A stretch of DNA of 40,132 bases, taken from assembly GCA_004282875.1 (NCBI GenBank), contig SHLT01000011.1:1-40132 (forward strand). The letters run 5' to 3'. Below are positions 26,863 through 35,415 of the stretch, piece by piece. The notes below the pieces were generated by a model. The model was not told where the DNA came from. It made no database searches and saw only the letters and a program-made list of their open reading frames with translations. The DNA is from Chromatiales bacterium (GTDB taxonomy: Bacteria > Pseudomonadota > Gammaproteobacteria > Steroidobacterales > Woeseiaceae). The position numbers were made by a program, and so were the translations under genes. Each line of letters begins with the position of its first letter. Positions within the stretch are counted from its first letter, which is position 1.

Positions 26863-27435
26863 TCAGGCAGACTTGGCCGGCGACTTGACGTTGTGCACAA
26901 TCGCGGCGATGCCCGGGCGATACTGCTCGAGTTCTTCGGGCGTCAGCGCATCAAGCTCATGCGGGAACACGAGCCACTCGTCTGTCTCACGCAGGTAATA
27001 GTCTGGTAACAGGTCGGTCTCATTGCGGTTCGGCTTGAACCACGGCACCGCGACCCGAATGTCCTCGGGCGTATTACCGCGGGCCCGCCTGCCCAGGTCC
27101 TCAATCACGGCCTTGATCGTATTTCCTGTATCAAATACATCGTCGACGATAAGCACACGGTCGTCGTGACAGATCTTCTTGATGATGTAGTTGAGCCCAT
27201 GCACGGCGACATGGCCACGCTGGTCAACACCGGTGTAAGACGAGGTGCGAATGGCGATGTGATCCGATTCGATCCCGCAATAGGTCAACGTCTCTTGCAG
27301 GGCCATGCCGACGGGCGTCCCGCCGCGCCAGATCGCGATGATCATGGTCGGGTTGAAGCCGCTTTCGAGCACCTTGATGCCGAGTTCGATGGAGTCCTCG
27401 AGGAGGTCCTGGGCGGAAAGTACGGTCTTGTCCAT
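26863..27435 (-). CDS. Purine-type phosphoribosyltransferase (paralogue A)
   Basis: A 190-residue type I phosphoribosyltransferase. The PRPP-binding motif VLIVDDVFDTGNT lies at about 94-106, and the pyrophosphate-loop segment is IAIWRGGTPVGMALQE at about 33-48. DHIAIRTSSYTG follows. The style resembles the hypoxanthine/xanthine-guanine group, which would join a purine base to PRPP. Exact base specificity cannot be read from the sequence. It lies back to back with a clear paralogue (27518-28123), and its downstream neighbour is a LOG hydrolase 3 bases away. No signal sequence is present, so it should act in the cytoplasm. Confidence 0.9.
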   Translation of the reverse strand: MDKTVLSAQDLLEDSIELGIKVLESGFNPTMIIAIWRGGTPVGMALQETLTYCGIESDHIAIRTSSYTGVDQRGHVAVHGLNYIIKKICHDDRVLIVDDVFDTGNTIKAVIEDLGRRARGNTPEDIRVAVPWFKPNRNETDLLPDYYLRETDEWLVFPHELDALTPEELEQYRPGIAAIVHNVKSPAKSA

Positions 27436-27445
27436 TGTTATTCTC

Positions 27446-27476
27446 TTGAATCCGGACCACTTGGCGGCCTTATAAT
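27446..27476 (+). promoter_or_regulatory. Candidate sigma-70 promoter of the rightward phosphoribosyltransferase gene
   Basis: A perfect -10 hexamer TATAAT lies at 27471-27476 and a TTGAAT -35-like element at 27446-27451. The 19-base spacer is longer than ideal. The expected start of transcription, near 27483, leaves about 35 bases before the ATG at 27518. The site lies in the 82-base gap between the divergent paralogues. The opposite strand also reads TATAAG at almost the same place, so the two promoters may overlap. Confidence 0.45.
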
Positions 27477-27517
27477 GGCGAATATTGATTCTAGCTCAGC
27501 GCGCCACGAGAACAACA

Positions 27518-28123
27518 ATGAATGAGCGATTTATTGCCGCGAACGACCTCCTGCAGGACTCCTTCCAGCTGGCGGCCAATATTTACGAGGCGGGTTTCCG
27601 GCCCGATTTCCTCGTCGGGTTATGGCGTGGCGGCAGCGCCGTGGGCATCGCGGTGCAGGAGGGCCTTGACTATTTCGGCGTCAAAACCGACCACATCGCC
27701 ATTCGCACTTCGTACACGGGTGCCCGCAGCTACTCACAAATGGTCGACAAGGGCGAGTCCATTCGCGTGCATGGCTTGCAGTATCTGCTCGAGAACCTGT
27801 GCTCACACCACTCGATGCTGATTATCGACGACGTTTACAGCACCGGCTCCAGCGTCACGGCTGTCATCAACCAGCTGGCGCGCAAGACGCGTCGAAATCT
27901 GCCACACGATATTCGTGTCGGCACTGTCTGGTATCGGCCCACCGAGAAAACCCTGAGAGTGCCCGAGTATTACGTGCACGAAACCCGGGACTGGCTGGTT
28001 CTGCCCTATGAACTGTCGGGCTTCTCGATATCCGAGCTGACCGAAAACCGCCCCGAAATGGCGGGGCAGCTGCGGCGCCTCGCCCCGCACGTCAAAGCAG
28101 AGGACGATCTCCCGGTCGGGTGA
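27518..28123 (+). CDS. Purine-type phosphoribosyltransferase (paralogue B)
   Basis: A 201-residue paralogue of the divergent gene. It has LVGLWRGGSAVGIAVQEGL (about 32-50), DHIAIRTSYTG and the PRPP motif MLIIDDVYSTGSSV (about 100-113). Relative to the paralogue it carries an extra segment, ARSYSQMVDKGES, just before VHGLQYL, which falls near the expected substrate-covering loop. The two may therefore differ in base preference. The ATG at 27518 matches the paralogue's N-terminus (NERFIAANDLLQDSF against DKTVLSAQDLLEDSI). An upstream non-ATG extension is rejected. Its stop lies one base from the convergent CBS gene. It probably takes part in purine salvage. Confidence 0.9.
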   Translation: MNERFIAANDLLQDSFQLAANIYEAGFRPDFLVGLWRGGSAVGIAVQEGLDYFGVKTDHIAIRTSYTGARSYSQMVDKGESIRVHGLQYLLENLCSHHSMLIIDDVYSTGSSVTAVINQLARKTRRNLPHDIRVGTVWYRPTEKTLRVPEYYVHETRDWLVLPYELSGFSISELTENRPEMAGQLRRLAPHVKAEDDLPVG

Positions 28124-28124
28124 T

Positions 28125-28538
28125 TTAACCGGCTCGCTGGCCGTCCAGCCTGGAAACGAGTTCGCCAATCAGGTCGCTGGAAGTCACCATCCCGACCAGC
28201 CGCTTCTTTCGATCCACCACCGGCAGCGCGTGAAATCCACCAATCGACAGCTTTTCCGCCGCGTCCAGTAACGTCGAGGTTTCCCTCAGGACAATCACCT
28301 TGGTCTCCATGATCTGGCTGACCGTGGCGTCGGCAAAAATTGGCAGCTTGCCGTCGAGCAAGTGGAGCTTGAGAAAGTCGGAAGAAGAAAGGATGCCGAC
28401 AAGGCGGCCATCTTCGACGACCGGCAGGTGATTGATGACATTACTATCGAGCAGGCGTCGCGCCTCGGCCGCGCTGCTTTGCGGACTGACGGTCGCAGGG
28501 TCCGGGGTCATGACATGATCGATAGGAATATCGTGCAT
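28125..28538 (-). CDS. CBS-domain pair protein
   Basis: A 137-residue cytoplasmic protein made almost entirely of two CBS domains. The first begins VMTPDPATVSPQSSAAEARRLL with NHLPVVEDGRLVGILSSSD. The second begins SQIMETKVIVLRETSTLLDAAEKL with HALPVVDRKKRLVGMVTSSDLI. Paired CBS domains bind adenine nucleotides and regulate other proteins. No partner domain is attached. A strong AGGAGG ribosome site precedes the ATG at 28538. It sits tail to tail with the phosphoribosyltransferase gene, with one base between their stops. Confidence 0.94.
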   Translation of the reverse strand: MHDIPIDHVMTPDPATVSPQSSAAEARRLLDSNVINHLPVVEDGRLVGILSSSDFLKLHLLDGKLPIFADATVSQIMETKVIVLRETSTLLDAAEKLSIGGFHALPVVDRKKRLVGMVTSSDLIGELVSRLDGQRAG

Positions 28539-28635
28539 TCGCCCTCCTGTCTCGGTTATCCGAAACTATGAAACGATTGCATCGTCACCATCTAGTCGGG
28601 ACTATACGTACACCTCAAATCAAGCGAGCCAGACA

Positions 28636-29079
28636 ATGCAGGACTTACCCCATCATTACCGCGTGACTGCTAGCGGCGAGGGCGCCGCGAACGTCATCGT
28701 GTCCGCGCAAGGACTTCCCGATCTCGAGACAGCCGGCCCTCCGGAGTTTGGCGGCCCCGGCGACGTCTGGTCACCTGAAACCATGCTGGTCGGCGCCGTC
28801 GCCAACTGTTTTGTGCTGAGCTTCAGGGCGATCGCCAGGACGGCAAAACTCGACTGGATTTCGCTGACCTGCGACACCGAAGGTGAACTCGACAAGGTCG
28901 AGAGACTGACGCAGTTCACAGGGTTCAAGGTCAGGGCAACACTAACGATCCCGGCTGACGGTAACGAGAAAAAAGCCCATACTATTCTCGAGAAGGCTGA
29001 AAAGTACTGCCTGATCACCAATTCGATGAAAGCGAACTCTCACCTCGAAGCGCGTGTCGAATTCCAGTCGAACGATTAG
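28636..29079 (+). CDS. OsmC-family peroxide reductase-like protein
   Basis: A 147-residue protein of the OsmC/Ohr family, which reduces organic peroxides with a pair of reactive cysteines. Both are present: Cys58 in VGAVANCFVLSF and Cys125 in AEKYCLITNSM. The arrangement FGGPGDVWSPETMLVGAVANC is the usual OsmC central stretch. No signal peptide is present. The SIMPL-domain gene follows 16 bases later and is probably co-transcribed. Confidence 0.93.
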   Translation: MQDLPHHYRVTASGEGAANVIVSAQGLPDLETAGPPEFGGPGDVWSPETMLVGAVANCFVLSFRAIARTAKLDWISLTCDTEGELDKVERLTQFTGFKVRATLTIPADGNEKKAHTILEKAEKYCLITNSMKANSHLEARVEFQSND

Positions 29080-29095
29080 GATCGAGGAACCTGAT

Positions 29096-29797
29096 ATGAC
29101 CAGATCGCTGTGGGCGGTATTTCTATTAACGTTGAGCATGTGTGTTATGGCCGATGAACAAGCGAGGACAGTGACCGTCAACGGCACCGGTTTTGCCGAA
29201 GTGGAACCGGACCGGGCGACCCTGACAATGTCGATCAATGTCCGCGAGCCGACGCTGGCGGCCGCGCAGAAAAAAGCCGCCGCGGTCACGAGCAAGGTGC
29301 TCAAGATGACCGATCGCATGAACATCGATCGGGACCAGGTCGATACGACAGGCGCCTCGGTGCGTCCGGACTATCGCTGGAATCGCGAGACCGAGGAACA
29401 GGAGTTGCGCGGTTACATTGCCGACCGCCAGATTGCCGTCCAGCTCGAGGACCTCGAGAAGCTCGGCGCCCTGATCGAGGGTGCAGTCAATGCCGGCGTG
29501 AACCAGGTGACGCCTCCGCAGCTCGACAGCAGTCGGCGCAAGCAAGCGTATCGCGAGGCGCTAAGCGCAGCGGCAGAGGACGCCAGGTTGAACGCAACCC
29601 AGCTGGCCGAGTCGCTTGGCGCGACACTCGGCCCGGTACTCAGCATCAACTCCGGCGTCGTTGCGCCACGCCCGCCGGCGCCTTACCAGGCGCGCGCGCA
29701 GGCCATGGCGGCCGATTCAGGCGCGGCGGAAACCTACAATCCCGCTGACCTGAAATTCAACGCGACGGTTACCGTGGTATTCGAACTGACCGACTAG
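29096..29797 (+). CDS. SIMPL (DUF541) domain periplasmic protein
   Basis: The 233-residue precursor has a signal peptide (TRSLWAVFLLTLSMCVMA, cleaved near residue 19) followed by a SIMPL/DUF541 domain. The domain start TVTVNGTGFAEVEPDRATL and the internal VDTTGASVRPDYRW and DRQIAVQLEDLEKLGALI are typical, as is the repeated ala/gln-rich helix DARLNATQLAESLGATLGPV. E. coli YggE is the reference member and is linked to oxidative stress, with unclear mechanism. The ATG at 29096 has GAGGA nine bases upstream. It follows OsmC, which suits a stress role (inference). Confidence 0.92.
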   Translation: MTRSLWAVFLLTLSMCVMADEQARTVTVNGTGFAEVEPDRATLTMSINVREPTLAAAQKKAAAVTSKVLKMTDRMNIDRDQVDTTGASVRPDYRWNRETEEQELRGYIADRQIAVQLEDLEKLGALIEGAVNAGVNQVTPPQLDSSRRKQAYREALSAAAEDARLNATQLAESLGATLGPVLSINSGVVAPRPPAPYQARAQAMAADSGAAETYNPADLKFNATVTVVFELTD

Positions 29798-29867
29798 TTC
29801 CGGGGCGCCGTCACCGCAAATACCGCCGTTAGGCTAGAATCAGTGTAGAAAATGCTGAGGCTGGCCA

Positions 29868-32093
29868 ATGAGCGAAGACGAGAGCGACCGGAGCGAACAC
29901 GGGTTTTTCCGTGAGTTAGTCAGGCGCCGCATGTTCCGGTCGGCTGGCGCCTACATCGTGGCCAGCTGGGTCCTGGTGCAGGTGGCCTCGATCGTCCTTC
30001 CCGAATTTAGCGCGCCGCGCTGGGCCATGCGCTCGCTGATTGTCATGTTGATTGCGGGATTCCCGTTTGCCATGGTGCTTGCGTGGATGCTGGACATCAC
30101 CCCGTCTGGAATTCGGCGCACCCAACACTCGCATTACTCCCGGTCGCGTGAGGGGATACTGCGGGGCAGTGTCGTACTCGTCGCATCACTGGTTTCCGCA
30201 GGCGCGCTTTGGTGGGCCTGGACCGACTATGTCATTCCCGCAACGCAGCGTCCCGCGAGGCCGGCGATCAAGCAAAATCCGATTGTCGCGGTTAGCACGC
30301 CCCGGATGATATCGGGAACCGAGGACCTCGCGTGGCTCGGCGAAGGCATAGCAGACCTCATCAGGAATGAGCTTGCGGAGTCACCTCACATCATCGTGCT
30401 GTCGGCCAATGGCTGGAACAGGATTGCGGGCGATGCAGACTCGGTCGCTTCACAGGTTGAACTTGCCCGGGACGCCGGCATCGACTACCTCGTTGCCGGG
30501 CAATACCTGCAGACGAATGACGGTATTGTACTGACGCTCGGCATCGACGACCTCGAAAATGAGATTGAAATCCAGGGGGTGCGCCTGGTCGAGGACGACG
30601 CGGCCAAACTGGTCTCCGCCTCGGCCAGCTCTGCGATGTCCAAGAGCATACGGCAGGCACTGCAGATCCCGATGCAGGAAAACGTCCAGCGCTTTGCTGC
30701 GGATTTCGCGACTCGAAATATGGATGCCTACGAGGCGTACATAGCCGGCCTGGGATATGTGATCGATTTTAATTACGCGCGTGCGGAGGATGCGTTTCGT
30801 GCCGCCCTGGCGATCGCGCCTGATTACCACATGGCCAGATTTCGACTGGCGGAAACGCTCGAGGCGGCCGGTCAGTCGGAACTGGCTTTTCGCGAACTTG
30901 CGAACATTCCGGACGACGCCAGGCTGACTGGCCGCGAACGGCTGTACATTGACGGGGCCAGGGCCTCGTTTATCCACGAACGTGATGTCGAAAAGACGAT
31001 CGAAATCTACGCCGAACTCGTCGAGAAATACCCCTACGACATGGAGGCCGGTCAGCTCTTGGCTGAGGCCTACTGGCTTGCATTTGACGAGCAGGCAGCC
31101 ATCGACGCATTTCGACGGCTCGCGGAAACGCATGCCTACGACCCAGCCGCCTGGATGGCCCTTGGCGAGCGCTTACTCGATGTTGGCGAACTCGAAGAGG
31201 CCGAAGCGGCGCTGGCCCGCTACGTCGGAGAGGAACCCGACGACCCCTATGCTCATGCCCTGATGGGCAATCTGTGGCTGCTGCGCGGCGACACGACCAG
31301 GGCCACTGCTGCTTACGAGCGGTCATTGCGCCTCAAGCCAGGCTTCGTCGTCGCAACACTTGGCCTCGCGCGAAGTCTATATCTGCAGGACCGCTTCGAC
31401 GAAGCCGAAACTCGGTGGCGCGGCCTGGTGGAAGACGGCGAGGCCGCTGCGCACCACCGCATCGATGCGGCGTTCGACCTGGCTGGTGTTCTTCGCAGCC
31501 AGCGCCGCCCCGCCGATGCGATCGAGGTACTCGAGGCTGTCGACGAGCCGATCCGCCAGGAAGATCTGTACACGGCTACGATGCTATCGACGATCGCGAT
31601 GCTACAGCTCGACGCGGGAAATCCCGACCGTGCCGCGGCGCTAATCGATGCGGCCATCGCCGAGTCGCCGGGCGTTGCCACGCGACACCTGTTCGCGCGC
31701 GGCATCCTCGAGATTCAGACCGGTCGCCTCGAGGCCGTAGAGGCAACGGCGGCTGAAATCCGAGCTCTCGCGCTGCCACCCGATGATCCCGACCGGACCG
31801 AAGACAAGGCCGCAAGCTACCTGCTCGGACTGGCAGCACTGAACCTCGACGACCTCGAGACAGCGGGATCGTTGTTCGAAGAGGCACTGAGACGCGACGG
31901 CTACGAGTACGCGCTGTATGCACTGGGCCACGCCACCTATCTGGCCGCGGCGGGCGAGCTCCGGGCGGCGGCCGACCTTGCGGGCCGGGCCATGGCCAAT
32001 CGGGATCCAGGCGATCTGCGGCTCGACCTCGAGCATGAACGCGCAGTGGCGGCGCGCCTGCGCGACGAATTACTGGCCCGCGTCAATAACTAG
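29868..32093 (+). CDS. Membrane-anchored TPR protein with FlgO/TolB-like region
   Basis: A 741-residue protein. The N-terminus GFFRELVRRRMFRSAGAYIVASW leads into three predicted helices (about 24-46, 51-75 and 98-118). This layout is common in gammaproteobacterial TPR proteins related to adenylate-cyclase or CadC-like regulators. About residues 135-265 look like a FlgO/TolB-type domain (EDLAWLGEGIADLIRNEL and GIDYLVAGQYLQTNDG). The remainder, about 285-735, is a long series of TPR-like helical repeats such as PYAHALMGNLWLLRGDTTRA. No DNA-binding or cyclase domain is attached. A GAGG site precedes the ATG. The role may be scaffolding or sensing and is not known. Confidence 0.85.
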   Translation: MSEDESDRSEHGFFRELVRRRMFRSAGAYIVASWVLVQVASIVLPEFSAPRWAMRSLIVMLIAGFPFAMVLAWMLDITPSGIRRTQHSHYSRSREGILRGSVVLVASLVSAGALWWAWTDYVIPATQRPARPAIKQNPIVAVSTPRMISGTEDLAWLGEGIADLIRNELAESPHIIVLSANGWNRIAGDADSVASQVELARDAGIDYLVAGQYLQTNDGIVLTLGIDDLENEIEIQGVRLVEDDAAKLVSASASSAMSKSIRQALQIPMQENVQRFAADFATRNMDAYEAYIAGLGYVIDFNYARAEDAFRAALAIAPDYHMARFRLAETLEAAGQSELAFRELANIPDDARLTGRERLYIDGARASFIHERDVEKTIEIYAELVEKYPYDMEAGQLLAEAYWLAFDEQAAIDAFRRLAETHAYDPAAWMALGERLLDVGELEEAEAALARYVGEEPDDPYAHALMGNLWLLRGDTTRATAAYERSLRLKPGFVVATLGLARSLYLQDRFDEAETRWRGLVEDGEAAAHHRIDAAFDLAGVLRSQRRPADAIEVLEAVDEPIRQEDLYTATMLSTIAMLQLDAGNPDRAAALIDAAIAESPGVATRHLFARGILEIQTGRLEAVEATAAEIRALALPPDDPDRTEDKAASYLLGLAALNLDDLETAGSLFEEALRRDGYEYALYALGHATYLAAAGELRAAADLAGRAMANRDPGDLRLDLEHERAVAARLRDELLARVNN

Positions 32094-33385
32094 CGCGGCA
32101 CGCGCCGCTTGCGGGTAGATCCCGACGTCAGCAAACATTCGGGAAGCTCGCCCCGGTCCATATCGCCATCGAGGTCCGTATGGATCAAGGTTCGCGGCGG
32201 GCACTTCGAGTCGGGCGCTTCAGAGAGCAGGTTCTCGTGTGTGAGTGTCAGCCCGACAGACACCTCGTTCGTCACGAGTTCGTAGCCAGCAAGCGCAACG
32301 TCAAGTGCCGTGTATTCGCCATCCCCGTTCATGTCGTGGATGTAGTCGGGCGCCTCACCGTTCACAACCACGGCCCGGACCTGTACATAAGCCGGGTAAT
32401 ACTGCGACAACAGTTCATCGTAGAACGCATTGGCGCTGCCTGATTCCGCGACCGGCGGTATCGGTTCGTCGAGATTGATGCCCGTCACAGGACCACTGTC
32501 GACGCGGAGCGCGTACTCGAAACCATCGAGCGACGGGTCTGATACCGCGGTATCGATCAGGGCGATCGGCTCGAACACGCCGGCCAGGATATGCATGTAG
32601 GCCGTAACCGTGGTGTTGTCCTGACCATTGAGGTCAACTGCGGAGACCGTGTTCACGAACCCTGCGAGGTTGCGAATCACGCCAGGCGTGAGATTGAAGT
32701 CCGTATCGAACACGCGCGCTCCGCCAACATCCGCCATAAGCACGAGGCTCGACAAATCGTCGTCGGCGCCGTACCCGTAGCCATCGAGTTCATCCGGCTT
32801 CGTTGCCGCAGGGTCGGGTCGGCCACCCGTCTTCGGACCCACGGCCTTGGTCTTGCCGTCAAAGAGTTTCAGATAGGGAGTGTTTCGTGGTGCTGGCGCC
32901 GATGCCTCATCATCAATGAGCCGGGCACGAATCGACGAGTTGCCCGTCGTGTCGTTGTCGAACACACCGAACGTGTCGTGCTTCTCGGTCTGCACTTCCA
33001 CATAGAGTTCATCTTCGACGGTCCCGGCGCACTCGAAGTCAAAGGTCGTCAACATCAGGTCGTCGACCAGCGAATTGAGGTTGAGGCATTCGTCCGGGTC
33101 CGTCAGGACCAGCGCTTCACGTTCGTCGTTCAATGCGCGCTTCGCCACAAAGCCGACGGCCGAGTCGCTTTCTATTCTGAACTGGAGCGGCCATTGCGTC
33201 GTTGCGAGCAGTGCGCCGCTGTTCTTGTAATGACGCGTGCGAATGCCGTGCTCTTGCGACGTGACTTCGTAACTCGCCTGTGGCGTTACGAGCACCAGTC
33301 GTGCCGCGTCCTGATTACCGCCGGCATCCGCTGGCTGAATGCCAGGCAACACCAGACAGAGTATTACTGCCGTCAAATACCTCAT
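32090..33385 (-). CDS. Secreted protein with calcium-loop-like motifs, function unknown
   Basis: The 431-residue precursor has a signal peptide MRYLTAVILCLVLPGIQPADA. The mature part is acidic and rich in Asp, Asn, Gly and Thr. It contains two EF-hand/dockerin-like loops, DMNGDGEYTALDVALAG near 351 and DLDGDMDRGELPE near 404, and a short basic tail TRKRRVPR. I do not recognise the main domain. The ATG at 33385 is chosen because GGAGAAGG lies just upstream. An ATG five codons earlier would contain that site. Its stop overlaps the TPR gene's stop by 4 bases on the opposite strand. Calcium binding outside the cytoplasm is a reasonable inference. Confidence 0.75.
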   Translation of the reverse strand: MRYLTAVILCLVLPGIQPADAGGNQDAARLVLVTPQASYEVTSQEHGIRTRHYKNSGALLATTQWPLQFRIESDSAVGFVAKRALNDEREALVLTDPDECLNLNSLVDDLMLTTFDFECAGTVEDELYVEVQTEKHDTFGVFDNDTTGNSSIRARLIDDEASAPAPRNTPYLKLFDGKTKAVGPKTGGRPDPAATKPDELDGYGYGADDDLSSLVLMADVGGARVFDTDFNLTPGVIRNLAGFVNTVSAVDLNGQDNTTVTAYMHILAGVFEPIALIDTAVSDPSLDGFEYALRVDSGPVTGINLDEPIPPVAESGSANAFYDELLSQYYPAYVQVRAVVVNGEAPDYIHDMNGDGEYTALDVALAGYELVTNEVSVGLTLTHENLLSEAPDSKCPPRTLIHTDLDGDMDRGELPECLLTSGSTRKRRVPR

Positions 33386-33457
33386 AAACCCTTCTCCCAT
33401 GCAGAAACAGAATTCTCGCTCTCTGCTTTCAGTCTAGACCGTGTATAAGGGACTGCA

Positions 33458-33473
33458 AGGCCCGCGTGGGCCT
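33458..33473 (-). terminator. Weak hairpin downstream of the S9 peptidase gene
   Basis: AGGCCC (33458-33463), a four-base loop and GGGCCT (33468-33473) form a six-base-pair GC-rich stem 10 bases past the peptidase stop, at the end of the long leftward operon. No U-run follows on the minus strand, so it is at best a weak or Rho-assisted terminator. The nearest gene further left begins 73 bases away. Confidence 0.3.
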
Positions 33474-33483
33474 CGCGCCTCGC

Positions 33484-35415
33484 TCAGGGCATCAGATGCT
33501 TGTCGAGAAACCTGAGTAGAGGATCGTAGAGAAGCTCTGCCTCTCTGACGTTGCTGAAGCCGTGCCCGATGTCGTCTATGACGACAAAGTCGGGGTCGGT
33601 CCCCTGCAGGCGCATCAGCATACGCAGCCGCCAGCTGTGCTCAATGTCGACTATTCGGTCCTTGGTTCCATGCGCCAGGAAGACCGGGCGCCTGATGTCG
33701 CGGTAGCGATACACGGGCGAGTTGGATGTCTGTTCTTCATAGTCGAGATCCGGGTCGCCAACAATTCGGATCAGTTCTTCACGTAACGCGGGGTTCCTGT
33801 GCAACCGCGATTGCGCGAACATGAGCGTAAGGTCGGTTACGCCTGCAAACGACGCCGCGCACTGATACAGCTCCGGATTGCGAATGATGCTCATGAGCGC
33901 AGAGTAACCACCGTAACTCGCACCGAAGATGCCAATCCTGTCGCGATCCAGCTGCGGGTAGGTTTGCAGTGCCCGCATCACGGCCGAGTCGATATCGTCT
34001 TCGATGCCGCGCCCCCACTCACGGAGGCCGGCTTCTACGAACTCCCTGCCGTATCCGGACGACCCGCGATAATTTACCTGCAGAACGGCGTAGCCGTTGT
34101 GTGCCAGCCACTGCACGTCGCCGGAATAATAGCGGCTGTCACGCACGCCGATCGGCCCGCCGTGCGGCATAACGACAAGCGGTACCGAGTTTCCGCCGGC
34201 TGCCGGCAAGGTTAGAAACGCGTCCACGAGCAGGCCCTCTTCGGCCTCGATTTCCAGGACAAGCGTTTCGCTTAAGCTTTTGCCTTCGAGCCACGGCGAC
34301 AGCGAGATGACCATCTCGCAGCTGTCGCTCAGCTTGTCACAGCGAAAAATCTCGCCGTGGTCCTTTGACGTCGATGCGCTTACCAGCAGGACATTGTCGT
34401 CATTCGCGCGACCGATGATGACGATGCCCTTGTCGGGGAATTTCTCCTGGAGGTCGTGGAATTCCTCATGACGCTCGTCAGCGAAAAAATGATAGCGAAG
34501 CAGGCCCTGCTCGGAAAAAACGACGCCGTACGGTACAGGATGGTCGTCATCGACAAGGATCCCGCCAAGGTCGAAGCGTTCGTGCTCATAGATCACGCGT
34601 GCCAGCGTGCCGGACTGCAGGTCGAATTCAACAGCCGCTGTCTTGTCCGTAGTCACATTCGACAACGCATAGAGCGTCTGGCCATCCGGCGACACGCTCA
34701 CAGGATGGATGCTGGACTCCTTGTTGGCGACCCAGCGCTGTTGCCATTCCCCGCCGCCCGCGCTGCGTTGCCAGATTTCGGGTATGCCGTTCTGCCGCTT
34801 CAGCCCGACGACGTAGTTGCCCGCCTGGTCCTCAACGTACTCGACGAACTCGTCGGACCCGGTATTGATCTTGTTGCGACCGCGAAACAGGCGGTTGGAC
34901 TTTTCGAAGACATTGATTTTGTACAGGTCGACTGCGACAACGTCATCGTCGTCGCGGTAACGGGCGTAGACAACCCTGTCCGGATCGTCGAGCAGCGCGT
35001 CATGCAGGTAGCCCCGAACCGGATGACGCTCCCAGGCGAGTTCCGCAAGATCGCCGTTTTCGTCCAGCCCCAGCCTGCTCGAATAGAGTCTCGAGCGTCC
35101 GGTGTCGCGGTTGTACGCTCTCAAAATCAGCGTGTTCTCGCCGATCCACGCGATTTCCCGGATGCGCTCATTGTTACTGAAATCGAAAATCAGTACGTAG
35201 CCGAGCTCCTCGTTGCCGGCATAGACCTGCTGGTCTGACTGGTAAACGAGATATTCGGCCGTCGGTGACAACTCGACCGAGCGGACGGCTGCGGGTCGGA
35301 ACAGGTCATCGAAACGCAGCGCCGCAGCGTCGGTTTGCTGCGCACTGCTTGCGCTGGCCGCCAGGCCCGCGAGTGCCAGCAGGCAGGTACTCACAATGTT
35401 TCTAGTCGGCCGCAT
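33484..35415 (-). CDS. S9-family prolyl oligopeptidase-like serine peptidase, secreted
   Basis: A 643-residue protein with a signal peptide (NIVSTCLLALAGLAASASSA), a beta-propeller region (about 30-390) and an alpha/beta-hydrolase catalytic domain. The catalytic triad is complete: Ser500 in FGASYGGYSALM, Asp586 in HGTKDRIVDIEH and His618 in DDIGHGFSN. The oxyanion segment VVMPHGGPIGVRDS also fits. Family members cut short peptides, often after proline or at acylated N-termini. The ATG at 35415 overlaps the upstream secreted-protein gene by 14 bases, so it is the last gene of the coupled run from the purine genes. It probably acts in the periplasm. Confidence 0.93.
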   Translation of the reverse strand: MRPTRNIVSTCLLALAGLAASASSAQQTDAAALRFDDLFRPAAVRSVELSPTAEYLVYQSDQQVYAGNEELGYVLIFDFSNNERIREIAWIGENTLILRAYNRDTGRSRLYSSRLGLDENGDLAELAWERHPVRGYLHDALLDDPDRVVYARYRDDDDVVAVDLYKINVFEKSNRLFRGRNKINTGSDEFVEYVEDQAGNYVVGLKRQNGIPEIWQRSAGGGEWQQRWVANKESSIHPVSVSPDGQTLYALSNVTTDKTAAVEFDLQSGTLARVIYEHERFDLGGILVDDDHPVPYGVVFSEQGLLRYHFFADERHEEFHDLQEKFPDKGIVIIGRANDDNVLLVSASTSKDHGEIFRCDKLSDSCEMVISLSPWLEGKSLSETLVLEIEAEEGLLVDAFLTLPAAGGNSVPLVVMPHGGPIGVRDSRYYSGDVQWLAHNGYAVLQVNYRGSSGYGREFVEAGLREWGRGIEDDIDSAVMRALQTYPQLDRDRIGIFGASYGGYSALMSIIRNPELYQCAASFAGVTDLTLMFAQSRLHRNPALREELIRIVGDPDLDYEEQTSNSPVYRYRDIRRPVFLAHGTKDRIVDIEHSWRLRMLMRLQGTDPDFVVIDDIGHGFSNVREAELLYDPLLRFLDKHLMP

